Shown piece by piece: positions 48,570-56,699 of a DNA stretch of 56,839 nucleotides. The notes beneath the pieces are model-generated. The model was given only the letters and a program-made list of their open reading frames with translations, was not told where the DNA came from and searched no databases. How positions within the stretch are numbered: position 1 is the first letter of the stretch; every line of letters begins with the position of its first letter. Position numbers and translations under genes: made by a program. Source of the stretch: Streptosporangium amethystogenes (lineage in GTDB: Bacteria > Actinomycetota > Actinomycetes > Streptosporangiales > Streptosporangiaceae). The stretch covers positions 1 to 56,839 of the forward strand of contig NZ_JOEQ01000056.1 of the NCBI RefSeq assembly GCF_000721075.1. The letters run 5' to 3'.

Positions 48570-48825
48570 CCCCGAGGCCCCGCACGCCCCCTCCCCGGGC
48601 CGAACGGCCGGCCGAGACCGCCGACCCGCGGCAGCGACCGAACACACCACCGACGACGAGCGCTACACCGACGCGATGCTGGTGGCCCTGTGGGACGGCC
48701 TGAGCCGCACCACCACCATGCGCGACGGCATGCTGACCCAGATGGACCCGGCCGCCCGCGAGGACGTCTGGCACCACGTCGCCGAGGCCCGCGACCGCAT
48801 CGCCACCCGAGCCCAGAAGGGATAG
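48526..48825 (+). pseudogene. HTH protein, 5'-truncated copy B
   Basis: The + frame reads SAVGTSRQAAHERWGPEAPH, then a different C-terminal part (DERYTDAMLVALWDGLSRTT, DPAAREDVWHHVAEARDRIA) to a stop at 48825. The first helix matches copy A on the other strand but the remainder does not, so the two are paralogues of one HTH family. No start of its own survives. Confidence 0.55.
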
Positions 48826-48863
48826 TCCCGGGGCTGTCGTTACCAGCCCCGGGACCGCCCCTG

Positions 48864-50147
48864 ATCACATCACACAGCCCTCTCCTGGGTGGGCGACTTT
48901 GTGAGCGCTGCACCCTCAGCGACCGGCTCACCACCGTCCTGGACGATGGCACCGGCCGCATCCGCCCGGAGCTGACCCCCTTGTTCAGCCTGCTGGTGGC
49001 GATGGAACGGCCCGCCAGCGGGCTGGCCTGGTTGGCGATGCGGCCCAACCATCCAGGCAAAGCGTCGACTCTTCTGCGACGGCTCGCTCGCGGGCAGATC
49101 CCGCTTACCCGCGACGCCTTCCACGAACTCCAGCCCTGGCGGGCCATCGCTCACCTGGAAGAACTCCTCGTGGCCAGCGGCGTCCTGCCCGCCGTCGACA
49201 AGTACATCTGTTCCTTCCAACGCTGGCTCCCCAGCCACCTGGCCAGCGTTGCCAACCCGGAGCACGTCAAGACGATCCGGCTGTTCGCATCCTGGCGCGT
49301 CCTTCCTGTGCTCCGCAACCGCGCCGAGCGGAGCAACATCACCCCCAGCGTTCGTCGCAACGCCGCCGATCAGATCAGATACGCGACTGCATTCCTGGCC
49401 TGGCTCGCCGAGCGCGACCGCATCCTCGTCTCTTGCCGCCAGAGCGACATCGACGCCTGGTATGCCGAGAACACGGAGCATGCCCGCAAACGGCTACGAG
49501 TCTTCCTCGCCTGGGCCATGCAGAGCCGTAAGTGCTCACGATCATTGTCCCTGCCTGCGATGAAGGCCTCCCGTCAGGCACCCTTGACCGAGGAGGAGCG
49601 CCTGGCTGCTCTCTGCTGCCTGTTACTCGATGCCGATGTTCCCCAGCTTCTGCGTGTGGCCGGCATCATCGTGCTTCTCTACGCGCAACCCCTTACGCGG
49701 GTCGTCCGGCTCACCGTCGACGATCTGCTCCGCGACGGAGAAGCCGTGTTCCTGCGGCTCGGGGATCCGCCCTCACCCGTCCCTGAGCCGGCCGCATCCC
49801 TACTGCTGCACTACATCGCGGCCCGCGACAACATGAACACCGCCACCAACAGAGCCTCTCGCTGGCTGTTCCCTGGCCGCCGAGCAGGCCAACCCTGCCG
49901 CCCCGACCATCTGTCCGCCCTCCTCAACGAGATCGGCATCCCGGTGACCGCTGCCCGCGGCGCCGCCATCCGGCAGCAACTCCTTGAGATGCCCGCTCCC
50001 GTCGTCGCCGACGCCCTCGGCTATCACGACGGGATCACTGCTCGTCTCCTCCGGGAAGGCGGCGGAGCCTGGAGCCGCTACGCCGCCGGAGAACACGGAA
50101 GGTCACCAGCAGGCCCCACCGAACCGACAACTCCGGCAGTTGAATAG
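48864..50147 (+). CDS. tyrosine recombinase, N-terminus not defined
   Basis: The frame carries GGRLCERCTLSDRL with a single CxxC, then LAWLAMRPNHPGKASTLLRR, LRNRAERSNITPSVRRNAAD (core-binding helices), and a catalytic domain with the first Arg region YAQPLTRVVRLTVDDLLRDG, RGAAIRQQLLEMPAPVVADA, LGYHD and the nucleophile Tyr in WSRYAAG near the end. No start codon with a ribosome site is visible in this frame before 48864; it runs on from the truncated HTH gene. The gene may be translated from an unseen start or be 5'-truncated. Its last codons form the first of three related repeats. Confidence 0.75.
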   Translation: MTSHSPLLGGRLCERCTLSDRLTTVLDDGTGRIRPELTPLFSLLVAMERPASGLAWLAMRPNHPGKASTLLRRLARGQIPLTRDAFHELQPWRAIAHLEELLVASGVLPAVDKYICSFQRWLPSHLASVANPEHVKTIRLFASWRVLPVLRNRAERSNITPSVRRNAADQIRYATAFLAWLAERDRILVSCRQSDIDAWYAENTEHARKRLRVFLAWAMQSRKCSRSLSLPAMKASRQAPLTEEERLAALCCLLLDADVPQLLRVAGIIVLLYAQPLTRVVRLTVDDLLRDGEAVFLRLGDPPSPVPEPAASLLLHYIAARDNMNTATNRASRWLFPGRRAGQPCRPDHLSALLNEIGIPVTAARGAAIRQQLLEMPAPVVADALGYHDGITARLLREGGGAWSRYAAGEHGRSPAGPTEPTTPAVE

Positions 50148-50171
50148 GCGACCTCAACAGTAAACTGCCGT
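50081..50171. repeat. recombinase-associated repeat R1
   Basis: About 90 bp overlapping the 3' end of the tyrosine recombinase gene, containing GGCAGTTGAATAGGCGAC and AACAGTAAACTGCCGT. Related copies lie at 51222-51310 (R2) and 51779-51871 (R3), all in the same orientation. Confidence 0.7.
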
Positions 50172-50282
50172 TGGACAATGTCGCCGAACGATGTGGGCGG
50201 CGGCGAGGTCTTCGATGGCCCGTCGTTGGCGCCCTTGGCCCTCACCGTGAGACAGCCGCCGCCCGACGGTGTGCGCGGCGGG

Positions 50283-51077
50283 TCAGCTCGCCGGATCGAT
50301 GACATCGTGGAGGTACTGCACGGCGAGCTTTTCGGCGTGGCGGCGGCGTTCGATCGCCGCTTCGGTGTCGTCGAGCCACTGCCGGTAGAGCTCGACGCTG
50401 GCGAGGAGAGCCTGACCGGCGTCGTGCCGGTCGTAACCGCAGAGAGTTCTCCGAAGGTCACGCGCCTCATCCGGTGCGATGGATTCGAGATGGCGGACTC
50501 CGCGGGGTGATGCACCCACCCGTTGAGCAGCCAGAGGACCCAGCACGGCCTCGCGCAGGTAGCTGAGGAAGCCGATGACCTCGAACAGCTCACCGCGGCC
50601 GAGTTTCGTCGCACCATAGTGCACCCAGATCCAGAACCGGTCCTCGATCCACTGGAGGTCGAGCGGCGGGACTGCCAGCGGATGCTCCGCGAGGGAGCCG
50701 GCCAGACCGCCGTCTCGGTCCCACAGGATGTCCGGGTCCTCAACGCGCTCGGCGAATTCGGAAGCCCGCACGAACTTGAAGTCGACATGGAGGAGGGGTG
50801 GCCCGACGAGCGTGATGATCAGGCGGGGTTCGCCGACGTGCTCCCCGGTGAACCCCGCCACAAGGGCGGCCCACGAGCCGATCAGTGCGAGACGCTCCTT
50901 CATGACCGAACCGAACACCTCGTCGTCGATGACCACGATGAGATCGACATCGGAGTAGATGTCGGGGTGTCCCCCCGCGAGTGACCCCGCGACGGCAACA
51001 CCGGCCACTCTCGAATCCTGCTGAATCCGAGGAAGCGCGTCGCTGAGGAACCGGCTGTGCAAAGAGAGGGCGTCCAT
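50283..51077 (-). CDS. nucleotidyltransferase-fold protein
   Basis: ATG 51077 is chosen over upstream in-frame codons because MDALSLHSRFLSDALPRIQQ begins a typical fold. The 264-residue protein has the nucleotidyltransferase motif GSLAGGHPDIYSDVDLIVV with Gly-Ser and Asp43/Asp45, and a C-terminal helical part (RRTLCGYDRHDAGQALLASV). It resembles aminoglycoside-type or uncharacterised stress nucleotidyltransferases; substrate unknown. It lies on the minus strand, enclosed by repeats R1 and R2. Confidence 0.82.
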   Translation of the reverse strand: MDALSLHSRFLSDALPRIQQDSRVAGVAVAGSLAGGHPDIYSDVDLIVVIDDEVFGSVMKERLALIGSWAALVAGFTGEHVGEPRLIITLVGPPLLHVDFKFVRASEFAERVEDPDILWDRDGGLAGSLAEHPLAVPPLDLQWIEDRFWIWVHYGATKLGRGELFEVIGFLSYLREAVLGPLAAQRVGASPRGVRHLESIAPDEARDLRRTLCGYDRHDAGQALLASVELYRQWLDDTEAAIERRRHAEKLAVQYLHDVIDPAS

Positions 51078-51221
51078 GGCGGTCCTTCCCGGTACGAACA
51101 AAGTTTTCAAACATACCAGGCCAGCCGGTCGGATTCGCGAGGAGAACACGGCGAAGAAGGCGCGGGCCGAGCCCGCGGTGCTCTCCAGGAGCTCGGCCCC
51201 GTTGTCGCACGCCGATACCCT

Positions 51222-51310
51222 GCCGGAGATCACCTACGGTTACCATCCAGGCCGGGCTTCACGGGGAACCGGCGACAGTTGAATACGCGACCCCACCAGT
51301 AAAATGCCGT
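51222..51310. repeat. recombinase-associated repeat R2
   Basis: Contains GCGACAGTTGAATACGCGAC and CACCAGTAAAATGCCGT. It aligns with R1 from GCCGGAGA to TGCCGT over about 87 bp. Confidence 0.75.
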
Positions 51311-51348
51311 ACTTGCGGAGCCACCGGCTTCGCCTCGAAGATCGTCCG

Positions 51349-51771
51349 ATGGACATGTTGCCCAAAGCCGATGCCCTGCTCGTGGTGCGTACCGACTTCT
51401 CCGACCAGGAACGATGGCAGGCTGTACGAACCTCGCTCGGCGACATCGACAAGGGCGGCTGGGCAAAGGAGTTCTCAGGCCAGGTGAAGGTCGTCGAGGA
51501 CCCTGCCTATCAAGGCCTCACCGTGCAGCAGATCCTCGCCCTGCTTCCGGACGGCTACAAGGACCCGATCCTCGTCATCGCCGACAAGGTCACCGTCGAT
51601 TCGCAGGAGATGCTGTTCCTGGTCATCGAGCTGGAATTCACATGGGAGATGCGCGTCATCCCCTCCGAGATCCCTGGGATTCACGCCAACCTCTCCATCG
51701 GCAACATGGACTTCGGCGAGTTCGCCGAGAGCGCGGATGCGGACGGCGTCTTCCGCGGGTTCCACGACTGA
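51349..51771 (+). CDS. DUF6924-like protein
   Basis: ATG 51349 gives 140 residues (an ATG at 51304 lies inside R2). The sequence ALLVVRTDFSDQERWQAVRT, VVEDPAYQGLTVQQILALLP, VIADKVTVDSQEMLFLVIEL and NLSIGNMDFGEFAESADADG matches the DUF6924 pattern of a small alpha/beta protein found in actinobacteria, often in strain-variable islands. Function unknown. Enclosed by R2 and R3. Confidence 0.8.
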   Translation: MDMLPKADALLVVRTDFSDQERWQAVRTSLGDIDKGGWAKEFSGQVKVVEDPAYQGLTVQQILALLPDGYKDPILVIADKVTVDSQEMLFLVIELEFTWEMRVIPSEIPGIHANLSIGNMDFGEFAESADADGVFRGFHD

Positions 51772-51778
51772 ACCGCCA

Positions 51779-51871
51779 CGCCTCCGGGGAGCACGGAACG
51801 TCACCAATAGGGCCCAGGGGAACGACAACTCGCGACAGTTGAATACGCGACTCCACCCGTACCGAGGCCGT
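51779..51871. repeat. recombinase-associated repeat R3
   Basis: Aligns with R1 from CGCC(G/T)CCGG to TTGAATA(G/C)GCGAC with roughly 80% identity over 75 bp, including GCGACAGTTGAATACGCGAC. It repeats the 3' end of the recombinase gene. Confidence 0.7.
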
Positions 51872-52001
51872 CCTTGCCCTGCTCCGCCGGTTTCCCGGTT
51901 GTCACAAAGCGCCCTCCATGGGCCGTGGTCATGATTACTCATCGCTACTTCACCCCTGCCGTAGCTTCGGGAGTCCCGGGTTTTGACCTGGGACGACAGC
52001 A

Positions 52002-52040
52002 CTACTTTGCGGCTGGGCGTAGCTATAGGAGTCCGGGGCC
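52002..52040. repeat. diverged 39-bp Tn3-type end
   Basis: On the minus strand it begins GGCCCCGGACTCC and ends GCCGCAAAGTAG, the same length as the other ends but with a different middle. It probably belongs to another Tn3 subtype. Confidence 0.5.
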
Positions 52041-52059
52041 TATAAGAACAATTCGGCAA

Positions 52060-52215
52060 TCACTCGTCGTCTTCGTCGTGCTCGTGCTTGTCGGCTGCGG
52101 ACTGGGCCCGCCGGTCGAATCCGTCCTGCGCGGTCTTACTGTCCGGGTTCTTCGCCGCTGCGGCCTGGATCCGAGCGGAATCACCCTTGACGGTCTTGCC
52201 GGTCTTTTTTCCCAT
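52060..52215 (-). CDS. 51-residue basic/acidic small protein
   Basis: The minus strand reads MGKKTGKTVKGDSARIQAAA, AKNPDSKTAQDGFDRRAQSA and ADKHEHDEDDE, a Lys-rich start and acidic tail. This matches a family of small cytoplasmic proteins of unknown function common in actinomycetes. No good ribosome site is visible. It lies between a Tn3-type end and an IS481 remnant and looks intact. Confidence 0.65.
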   Translation of the reverse strand: MGKKTGKTVKGDSARIQAAAAKNPDSKTAQDGFDRRAQSAADKHEHDEDDE

Positions 52216-52349
52216 GTCACGGGGTGTACCCGCGCACTCGGATCCTTTCGGTAATCGCTGATCAAGGGGTCATCAAGGGCGACGACGGATTCGGCAATCG
52301 CGTCGACCAGCTCGGCGCCGCAGGATGCCGGCACCTTCACCGGATTCTT

Positions 52350-53339
52350 TCGGCAACCGCCCAGCGAGCCCTGGACGCCTTCGTCGCCGACTACAACACT
52401 CACCGCCCCCACCAGGGGGTGGACATGGCCCGTCCCGCCGACCGCTTTCGGCCCCGCTGCGATGAGAGGCTGCCGCTGCGCCTGCCGGCGACCCTCCACG
52501 CCGCAGGAGCGCTTTTCGCCTTTGAGACGGAACCTGAGCCCGAATCTCCCCCTGAGCCGGTGATGACGCCACTGCCGCTCAAGGCAGCAGGACCGGTGAT
52601 ACCAGGAAACGAGATCGATCCGGTGGATCTGGCCGTTGAGCTCACCCGCATCGTGCCCGCCTCGGGCAACCTGACCGTCTGCGGGCAGCAGTTCTGGCTC
52701 GGCACCCACCGCGCGGGCCTGACACTCAGGCTGCGAGCCGACGCCGGCACCGTCGAGCTGCTGGCCGCCGGGGTCAGGATCAAGAAAGTGCCCTCCCGGC
52801 TCACCCCGCAGCACCTGCGGCAGCTGATCGCCGAGGGCGGCACCCACATCCAGCCCACCACCACACCGGCCCACCCCGGTGCCGGCGCGGCGGTCGAGGT
52901 GGAGCGGACCGTCAACGCCTCCGGCCTGGTCTCCCTCGGCGGCCGGCAATACCCGGTCGGCTCCCCGTTCGCCGGACGCCGACTGACCGTCCGCCTGGAG
53001 GGCGCCCTGTTGCACCTGAGCGACGGGCGCACGCTGCTGCGTACCCTGCCCAATCCACTCACCGGTGAGGCCACGGCCCGCCTGCGCGATGCCCACCCCG
53101 CCGGACCCGCACCCCAACCGGCCACCGAACCCGTTCAGGTGCAGCGGCGGGTCAGCAGCCGCGGCTGGATCGCCGTCGCCGGACAGCGCATCGGCGTCGG
53201 CCACGCCGCAGCGACCGTGACCGTCGAAGCAGCCGACGCCACCTTCCGCATCACCCGCGCCGGCCAGGTCATCGCCGAGGTCGCCCGCACCACCACCAAA
53301 CCGATCGCCCGGTTCAAAGTCCGCAAACCTCAGCGCTAG
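52350..53339 (+). pseudogene. IS481-family transposase, C-terminal part
   Basis: The frame reads TAQRALDAFVADYNTHRPHQ, GVDMARPADRF (end of the DDE core), then NEIDPVDLAVELTRIVPASG, LTVCGQQFWLGTHRAGLTLR and VARTTTKPIARFKVRKPQR to the stop at 53339. The N-terminal HTH and first catalytic aspartates are missing. The 52262-52349 flank resembles the region 29219-29310. The TAG stop is part of the target duplication of the next element. Confidence 0.85.
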
Positions 53340-53380
53340 CAGGGGCCCCGCTCGGGTCGGTGTCACCAGGGGCAAAGTAG
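53337..53380. repeat. TAGCA target duplication and 39-bp left end of a Tn3-type element
   Basis: TAGCA at 53337-53341 is followed by a 39-bp end (GGGGCCCCGCTCGGGTCGG ... CAAAGTAG). The right end at 55736-55774 is inverted, 30 of 39 bases identical, and is followed by TAGCA at 55775-55779. Confidence 0.88.
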
Positions 53381-53401
53381 AGCGTTCGCGCAGGTCGTGG
53401 A

Positions 53402-53530
53402 TGTCTCAGAACCGTCTCTCAGAACGTTCCGGTTGTGAGAGGAGTTCTGCGAGCGGTGACCTGGGCGAACGTCTCGTCGAACAAGGGAAACCCTGACCTC
53501 TCACAATCGGTCATTTCTGCGAATCGCGCA
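53402..53530. repeat. res-like site inside the element
   Basis: TCTCAGAAC occurs twice near 53407 and 53420, with inverse or variant copies GTTGTGAGAG near 53432 and CTCTCACAAT near 53498. Paired half-sites just inside a Tn3-type left end fit a res site. Confidence 0.55.
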
Positions 53531-53638
53531 CTTTGCGATCCAAGGGATAGGCCGGGCATGAAACATGAAGGTTGCTAAGACAGGTGGTGACCTTGGAGGC
53601 TCTCCTTAACGACGCATACGACCTTCCAGGAGTGCCCT

Positions 53639-55621
53639 GTGATCATCGAGGATCTGTCCGAGCCGGAACTCGCCCTCTGGGAGGCGTTTCCCGCAGCGCG
53701 TCCTGTGGATCTTCCCGGTACCCCCGTTCGGGCTGCGATCATCGCAAGGATGTTGCTCGGCGCCCGGGAACGCCTTGAAGGGCAGACGCCCGGCATGCAC
53801 CTGTCCGGCGCCCGGATCGCGGGCCGATTGGACCTGTCGTACGCCGAGGTACAACACCCTCTGATCTTGACCAAGTGCGAGTTCGAGGAAACGCCGGTCT
53901 TCACCGGAGCCCGCACCGGCCTGGTGGACCTCGCGGCCTCCCGGGCACCCGGACTGCAGGCCGTAGACGCTGTGATCGGCGGGGCACTGCGCCTGGAAGG
54001 CTGCGAGATGGCCGGCCCGATCCAGCTCGCCGGGGCCCACGTGTCCGGGACACTGAATCTCAGCGGCGCAGCGATCCACGCACTTCAGGCCGTCCATGCC
54101 GACGGCCTGATTGTCGACCGTGATCTTCTGTGCGCGAACGCCGTCATCGACGGTGAGTTACGCGTTGTTGGCGCCAGGATCGGCGGGACGATGACCCTCG
54201 ATGGCGCACGGGTCGGGCGGTCAGGCGGCTTCAGCCTCACCGCCGAGGGGGTCGTCATCGACGGCGGGTTGTCGTGTGCCCGCGGTTTCCGCTCCTGGGG
54301 GGAGCTGAGCGTGCAGGACGCCCGGATAGGGCGCCGGTGCGTCTTCAGCGGAGCCCAGCTGTCCAACCCGGACGGCATCGCCCTGAACGCGGAGAGACTC
54401 AGTGTCGAGGGCGGGCTGCGCATCGATGACGGCTTCTCGACCGAAGGTGAAGTCCTTCTGCGCGGAGCCCGCGTGGCTGGTTCGCTCCGTTTCGCGCAGG
54501 CGAGCCTCGCCAATCCGGGAAGACGCGCGCTGAACGCGCCGCTGATGGAGATCGGCAGCGGACTGCGGCTCACACCAGGTTTTGCGGCGAACGGAGAGGT
54601 CTTTCTGGACTCCACCCAGGTCCGCGGATCGGTCAACCTCGACGGCGGGACGTTGTCCAACCCGGGTGCGACGGCGCTTTCCCTGCGTCGGCTGGGGGTC
54701 ACCGGCAGGCTCAGCTGCAGCGAAGGCTTCCGTGCCGACGGGGAGATCGTGCTCATCAACGCCCGAATCGAGGGCAGCTTGGAGTTTCACGGTGCCGCCC
54801 TCAGTAATCCCGGCGGGCGGGTTCTGTCCCTGTGGGAGGTGATCGCGGGCGGGGGCATCGACTGCTGCGAAGGCTTCGCGGCCACGGGAGACGTCTCGAT
54901 CAGGAACTCCCGGATCGCCGCCACACTGTGCCTTGCGGAGACCACCATCGACGGTGACCTTCACCTTCGTGGTGTAGAAGCGGCTTCGCTGAAGATCGGG
55001 CCCCAGACGGAACTGCTGCGGGCCGTCGACCTTCGCCACAGTCGGGTCGGCGTACTCGATGACGCTCCCAGCCGGTGGCCTGCTCACGTCCTGATGAACG
55101 GCTTCACCTATGACAGCCTGGAGGCTCCCCTGCCTGTCCAGGAGCGACTTGACTGGCTGGCCAGGGAGGACTACCAACCTCAACCCTATGAGCAATTGGC
55201 CGCCGTCTACCGCCGGCAGGGCCACGATGAGGCTGCTCGGGACGTGCTGCTGGCCAAACAGCGTCGCCGCCGCTCGGGGCGGCGGCTCGGGGCACGGCTG
55301 TGGGGATATATGCAGGACTGGACCGTCGGGTACGGCTACCGACCCTTCCGCGCTGCGCTCTGGCTCGCAGCCCTTCTCCTTGTCGGCACGGTCGTTTTCA
55401 CCGCCCACCAGCCACCGGCCTTCAAGCCAGGCGAGGCTCCCCCCTTCAACGCCTTCCTCTACACCCTGGACCTGCTCCTCCCGATCATCAGCTTCGGACA
55501 GGAGAGCGCCTTCGGCCCGCGCGGCGCACAACAGTGGCTCGCCGCGGCGATGATCACTGCAGGGTGGATCCTCGCAACGACCATCCTGGCAGGCCTCACT
55601 CGCGCACTCTCCCGCCAATAA
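53639..55621 (+). CDS. beta-helix repeat protein with C-terminal membrane domain
   Basis: GTG 53639 follows AGGAG by six bases. The 660-residue product has about 14 repeats with the rhythm I-x-G-x-L-x-L-x-G-A-x-(I/V) (HLSGARIAGRLDLSYAEV, ARIGGTMTLDGARVGRSGGF, AQLSNPDGIALNAERLSVEG), suggesting a right-handed beta-helix or bactofilin-like solenoid. After a helical link (DWLAREDYQPQPYEQLAAVY) come two membrane segments (FRAALWLAALLLVGTVVFTA and AAMITAGWILATTILAGLT). Homologues are often labelled oxidoreductase without catalytic evidence. It is the only passenger of the TAGCA-flanked Tn3-type element. Confidence 0.85.
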   Translation: MIIEDLSEPELALWEAFPAARPVDLPGTPVRAAIIARMLLGARERLEGQTPGMHLSGARIAGRLDLSYAEVQHPLILTKCEFEETPVFTGARTGLVDLAASRAPGLQAVDAVIGGALRLEGCEMAGPIQLAGAHVSGTLNLSGAAIHALQAVHADGLIVDRDLLCANAVIDGELRVVGARIGGTMTLDGARVGRSGGFSLTAEGVVIDGGLSCARGFRSWGELSVQDARIGRRCVFSGAQLSNPDGIALNAERLSVEGGLRIDDGFSTEGEVLLRGARVAGSLRFAQASLANPGRRALNAPLMEIGSGLRLTPGFAANGEVFLDSTQVRGSVNLDGGTLSNPGATALSLRRLGVTGRLSCSEGFRADGEIVLINARIEGSLEFHGAALSNPGGRVLSLWEVIAGGGIDCCEGFAATGDVSIRNSRIAATLCLAETTIDGDLHLRGVEAASLKIGPQTELLRAVDLRHSRVGVLDDAPSRWPAHVLMNGFTYDSLEAPLPVQERLDWLAREDYQPQPYEQLAAVYRRQGHDEAARDVLLAKQRRRRSGRRLGARLWGYMQDWTVGYGYRPFRAALWLAALLLVGTVVFTAHQPPAFKPGEAPPFNAFLYTLDLLLPIISFGQESAFGPRGAQQWLAAAMITAGWILATTILAGLTRALSRQ

Positions 55622-55735
55622 CGCGACCAGAAGCGTCCACCTTGACGCCCTCTCAGCAGCCACTGACAGGGTGATCTACCTAGGAGCTGGGGGCCACGGT
55701 CAGCAGAGCACCCCCGTCTCTGTCGTCACCCAGAG

Positions 55736-55779
55736 TTATTTTGCCCCGGGTGACGCGGACCCGAGTGGGAGGCCTAGCA
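55736..55779. repeat. 39-bp right end and TAGCA target duplication
   Basis: 55736-55774 is the inverted partner of 53342-53380 and is followed by TAGCA at 55775-55779, a 5-bp duplication as expected for Tn3-family insertion. Confidence 0.88.
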
Positions 55780-55811
55780 GAAAGATCACAGCGGCAGGTA
55801 GAACTGCGTGC

Positions 55812-56297
55812 ATGGATCCGGTGAGACTGCAGCAGGGCCTGGACGACGTCTTCGACCAGGCCCTGCTCCGCTACGGCTTCACGAACTACATGCGCGACTA
55901 CCAACTCGTGATCCACGCGACCACTGATCCGCGAAGCGGGATCGCGCCGGCGACGCTGCGCTACCTGTTCCGCCACTGCGTGCAGGCCACCTGCACCACA
56001 ACCGTGCCCGCCGACACCTGGCGCAAGTCCCTCGATGACCGGCTCATCACCTACGAAATCGGCGTCGACCTCGACGGATACGTCTGGGGCGTCAACTGGC
56101 AGGATCTCTACCCCGGGGCCACGCTCATCGCCGACTCACCGGCCGCCCGACACTGGGCCGCAGCGGTCGGCATCGACTTCCACGAGGTCCGGATCCAGAC
56201 CAACGCCCATGACCTGAGTCTGGTCTTCTCCAACCTGCAGGTCGAAGAACTTCCGTCCCAGTGGCAGGGACCGGACCACAAGTTTCCGATTCAATAG
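55812..56297 (+). CDS. YxiG-like protein
   Basis: ATG 55812 gives 161 residues: LQQGLDDVFDQALLRYGFTN, YMRDYQLVIHATTDPRSGIA, YEIGVDLDGYVWGVNWQDLY and ARHWAAAVGIDFHEVRIQTN. This fits the YxiG-like family, in Bacillus encoded in the wapA toxin-immunity region; an immunity or adaptor role is a guess. No ribosome site stands out. It lies just outside the TAGCA-flanked element and is intact. Confidence 0.78.
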   Translation: MDPVRLQQGLDDVFDQALLRYGFTNYMRDYQLVIHATTDPRSGIAPATLRYLFRHCVQATCTTTVPADTWRKSLDDRLITYEIGVDLDGYVWGVNWQDLYPGATLIADSPAARHWAAAVGIDFHEVRIQTNAHDLSLVFSNLQVEELPSQWQGPDHKFPIQ

Positions 56298-56523
56298 GCG
56301 TCGGAGAGCAACAGATCATCTAGCCGGAGTGTCACCTACTTCCTGAGCCGGATCTGTCGCAGAGGTCTTGGGGCCTGACACCCCATGGCCATTGCCTGTG
56401 TTGTCCCGGGAGATGCTTGACACGTCCGTCCCAAGACATGGGTGACAGGTGCTGTTTTCGGTCAGTCTGTCGTGCGTCGTTGCGGCGTCGTGTGTCAGGA
56501 GGCCGGGATTGGCCCTGGTGGAT

Positions 56524-56695
56524 ATGTCCGTTGTCGAGCAGCGGTATCGGGCTGTGCTGGCGGTGCTGGCCGGTGGTTCGGTGACCGAGGTCGCTCGTGA
56601 GGTTGGGGTGGCGCGGCAGACGTTGTCGGGTTGGGTGTCGCGCTATCGGGAGTCGGGTCTGGGCGGCCGTGGTCGCCGCCCGCGCGGCCGAGCCC
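56524..56695 (+). pseudogene. IS481-type transposase N-terminus, interrupted
   Basis: ATG 56524 begins MSVVEQRYRAVLAVLAGGSV, TEVAREVGVARQTLSGWVSR and YRESGLGG, the N-terminal HTH of an IS481-type transposase. After about 56695 homology stops where a group II intron begins on the other strand. Confidence 0.75.
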
Positions 56696-56699
56696 TGCC

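Noticed and set aside
56279..56300. TTCAATAGGCG at the end of the YxiG-like gene as a fourth copy of the recombinase-associated repeat
   Set aside because: Only about 11 bases match and the surrounding bases do not align with R1-R3.
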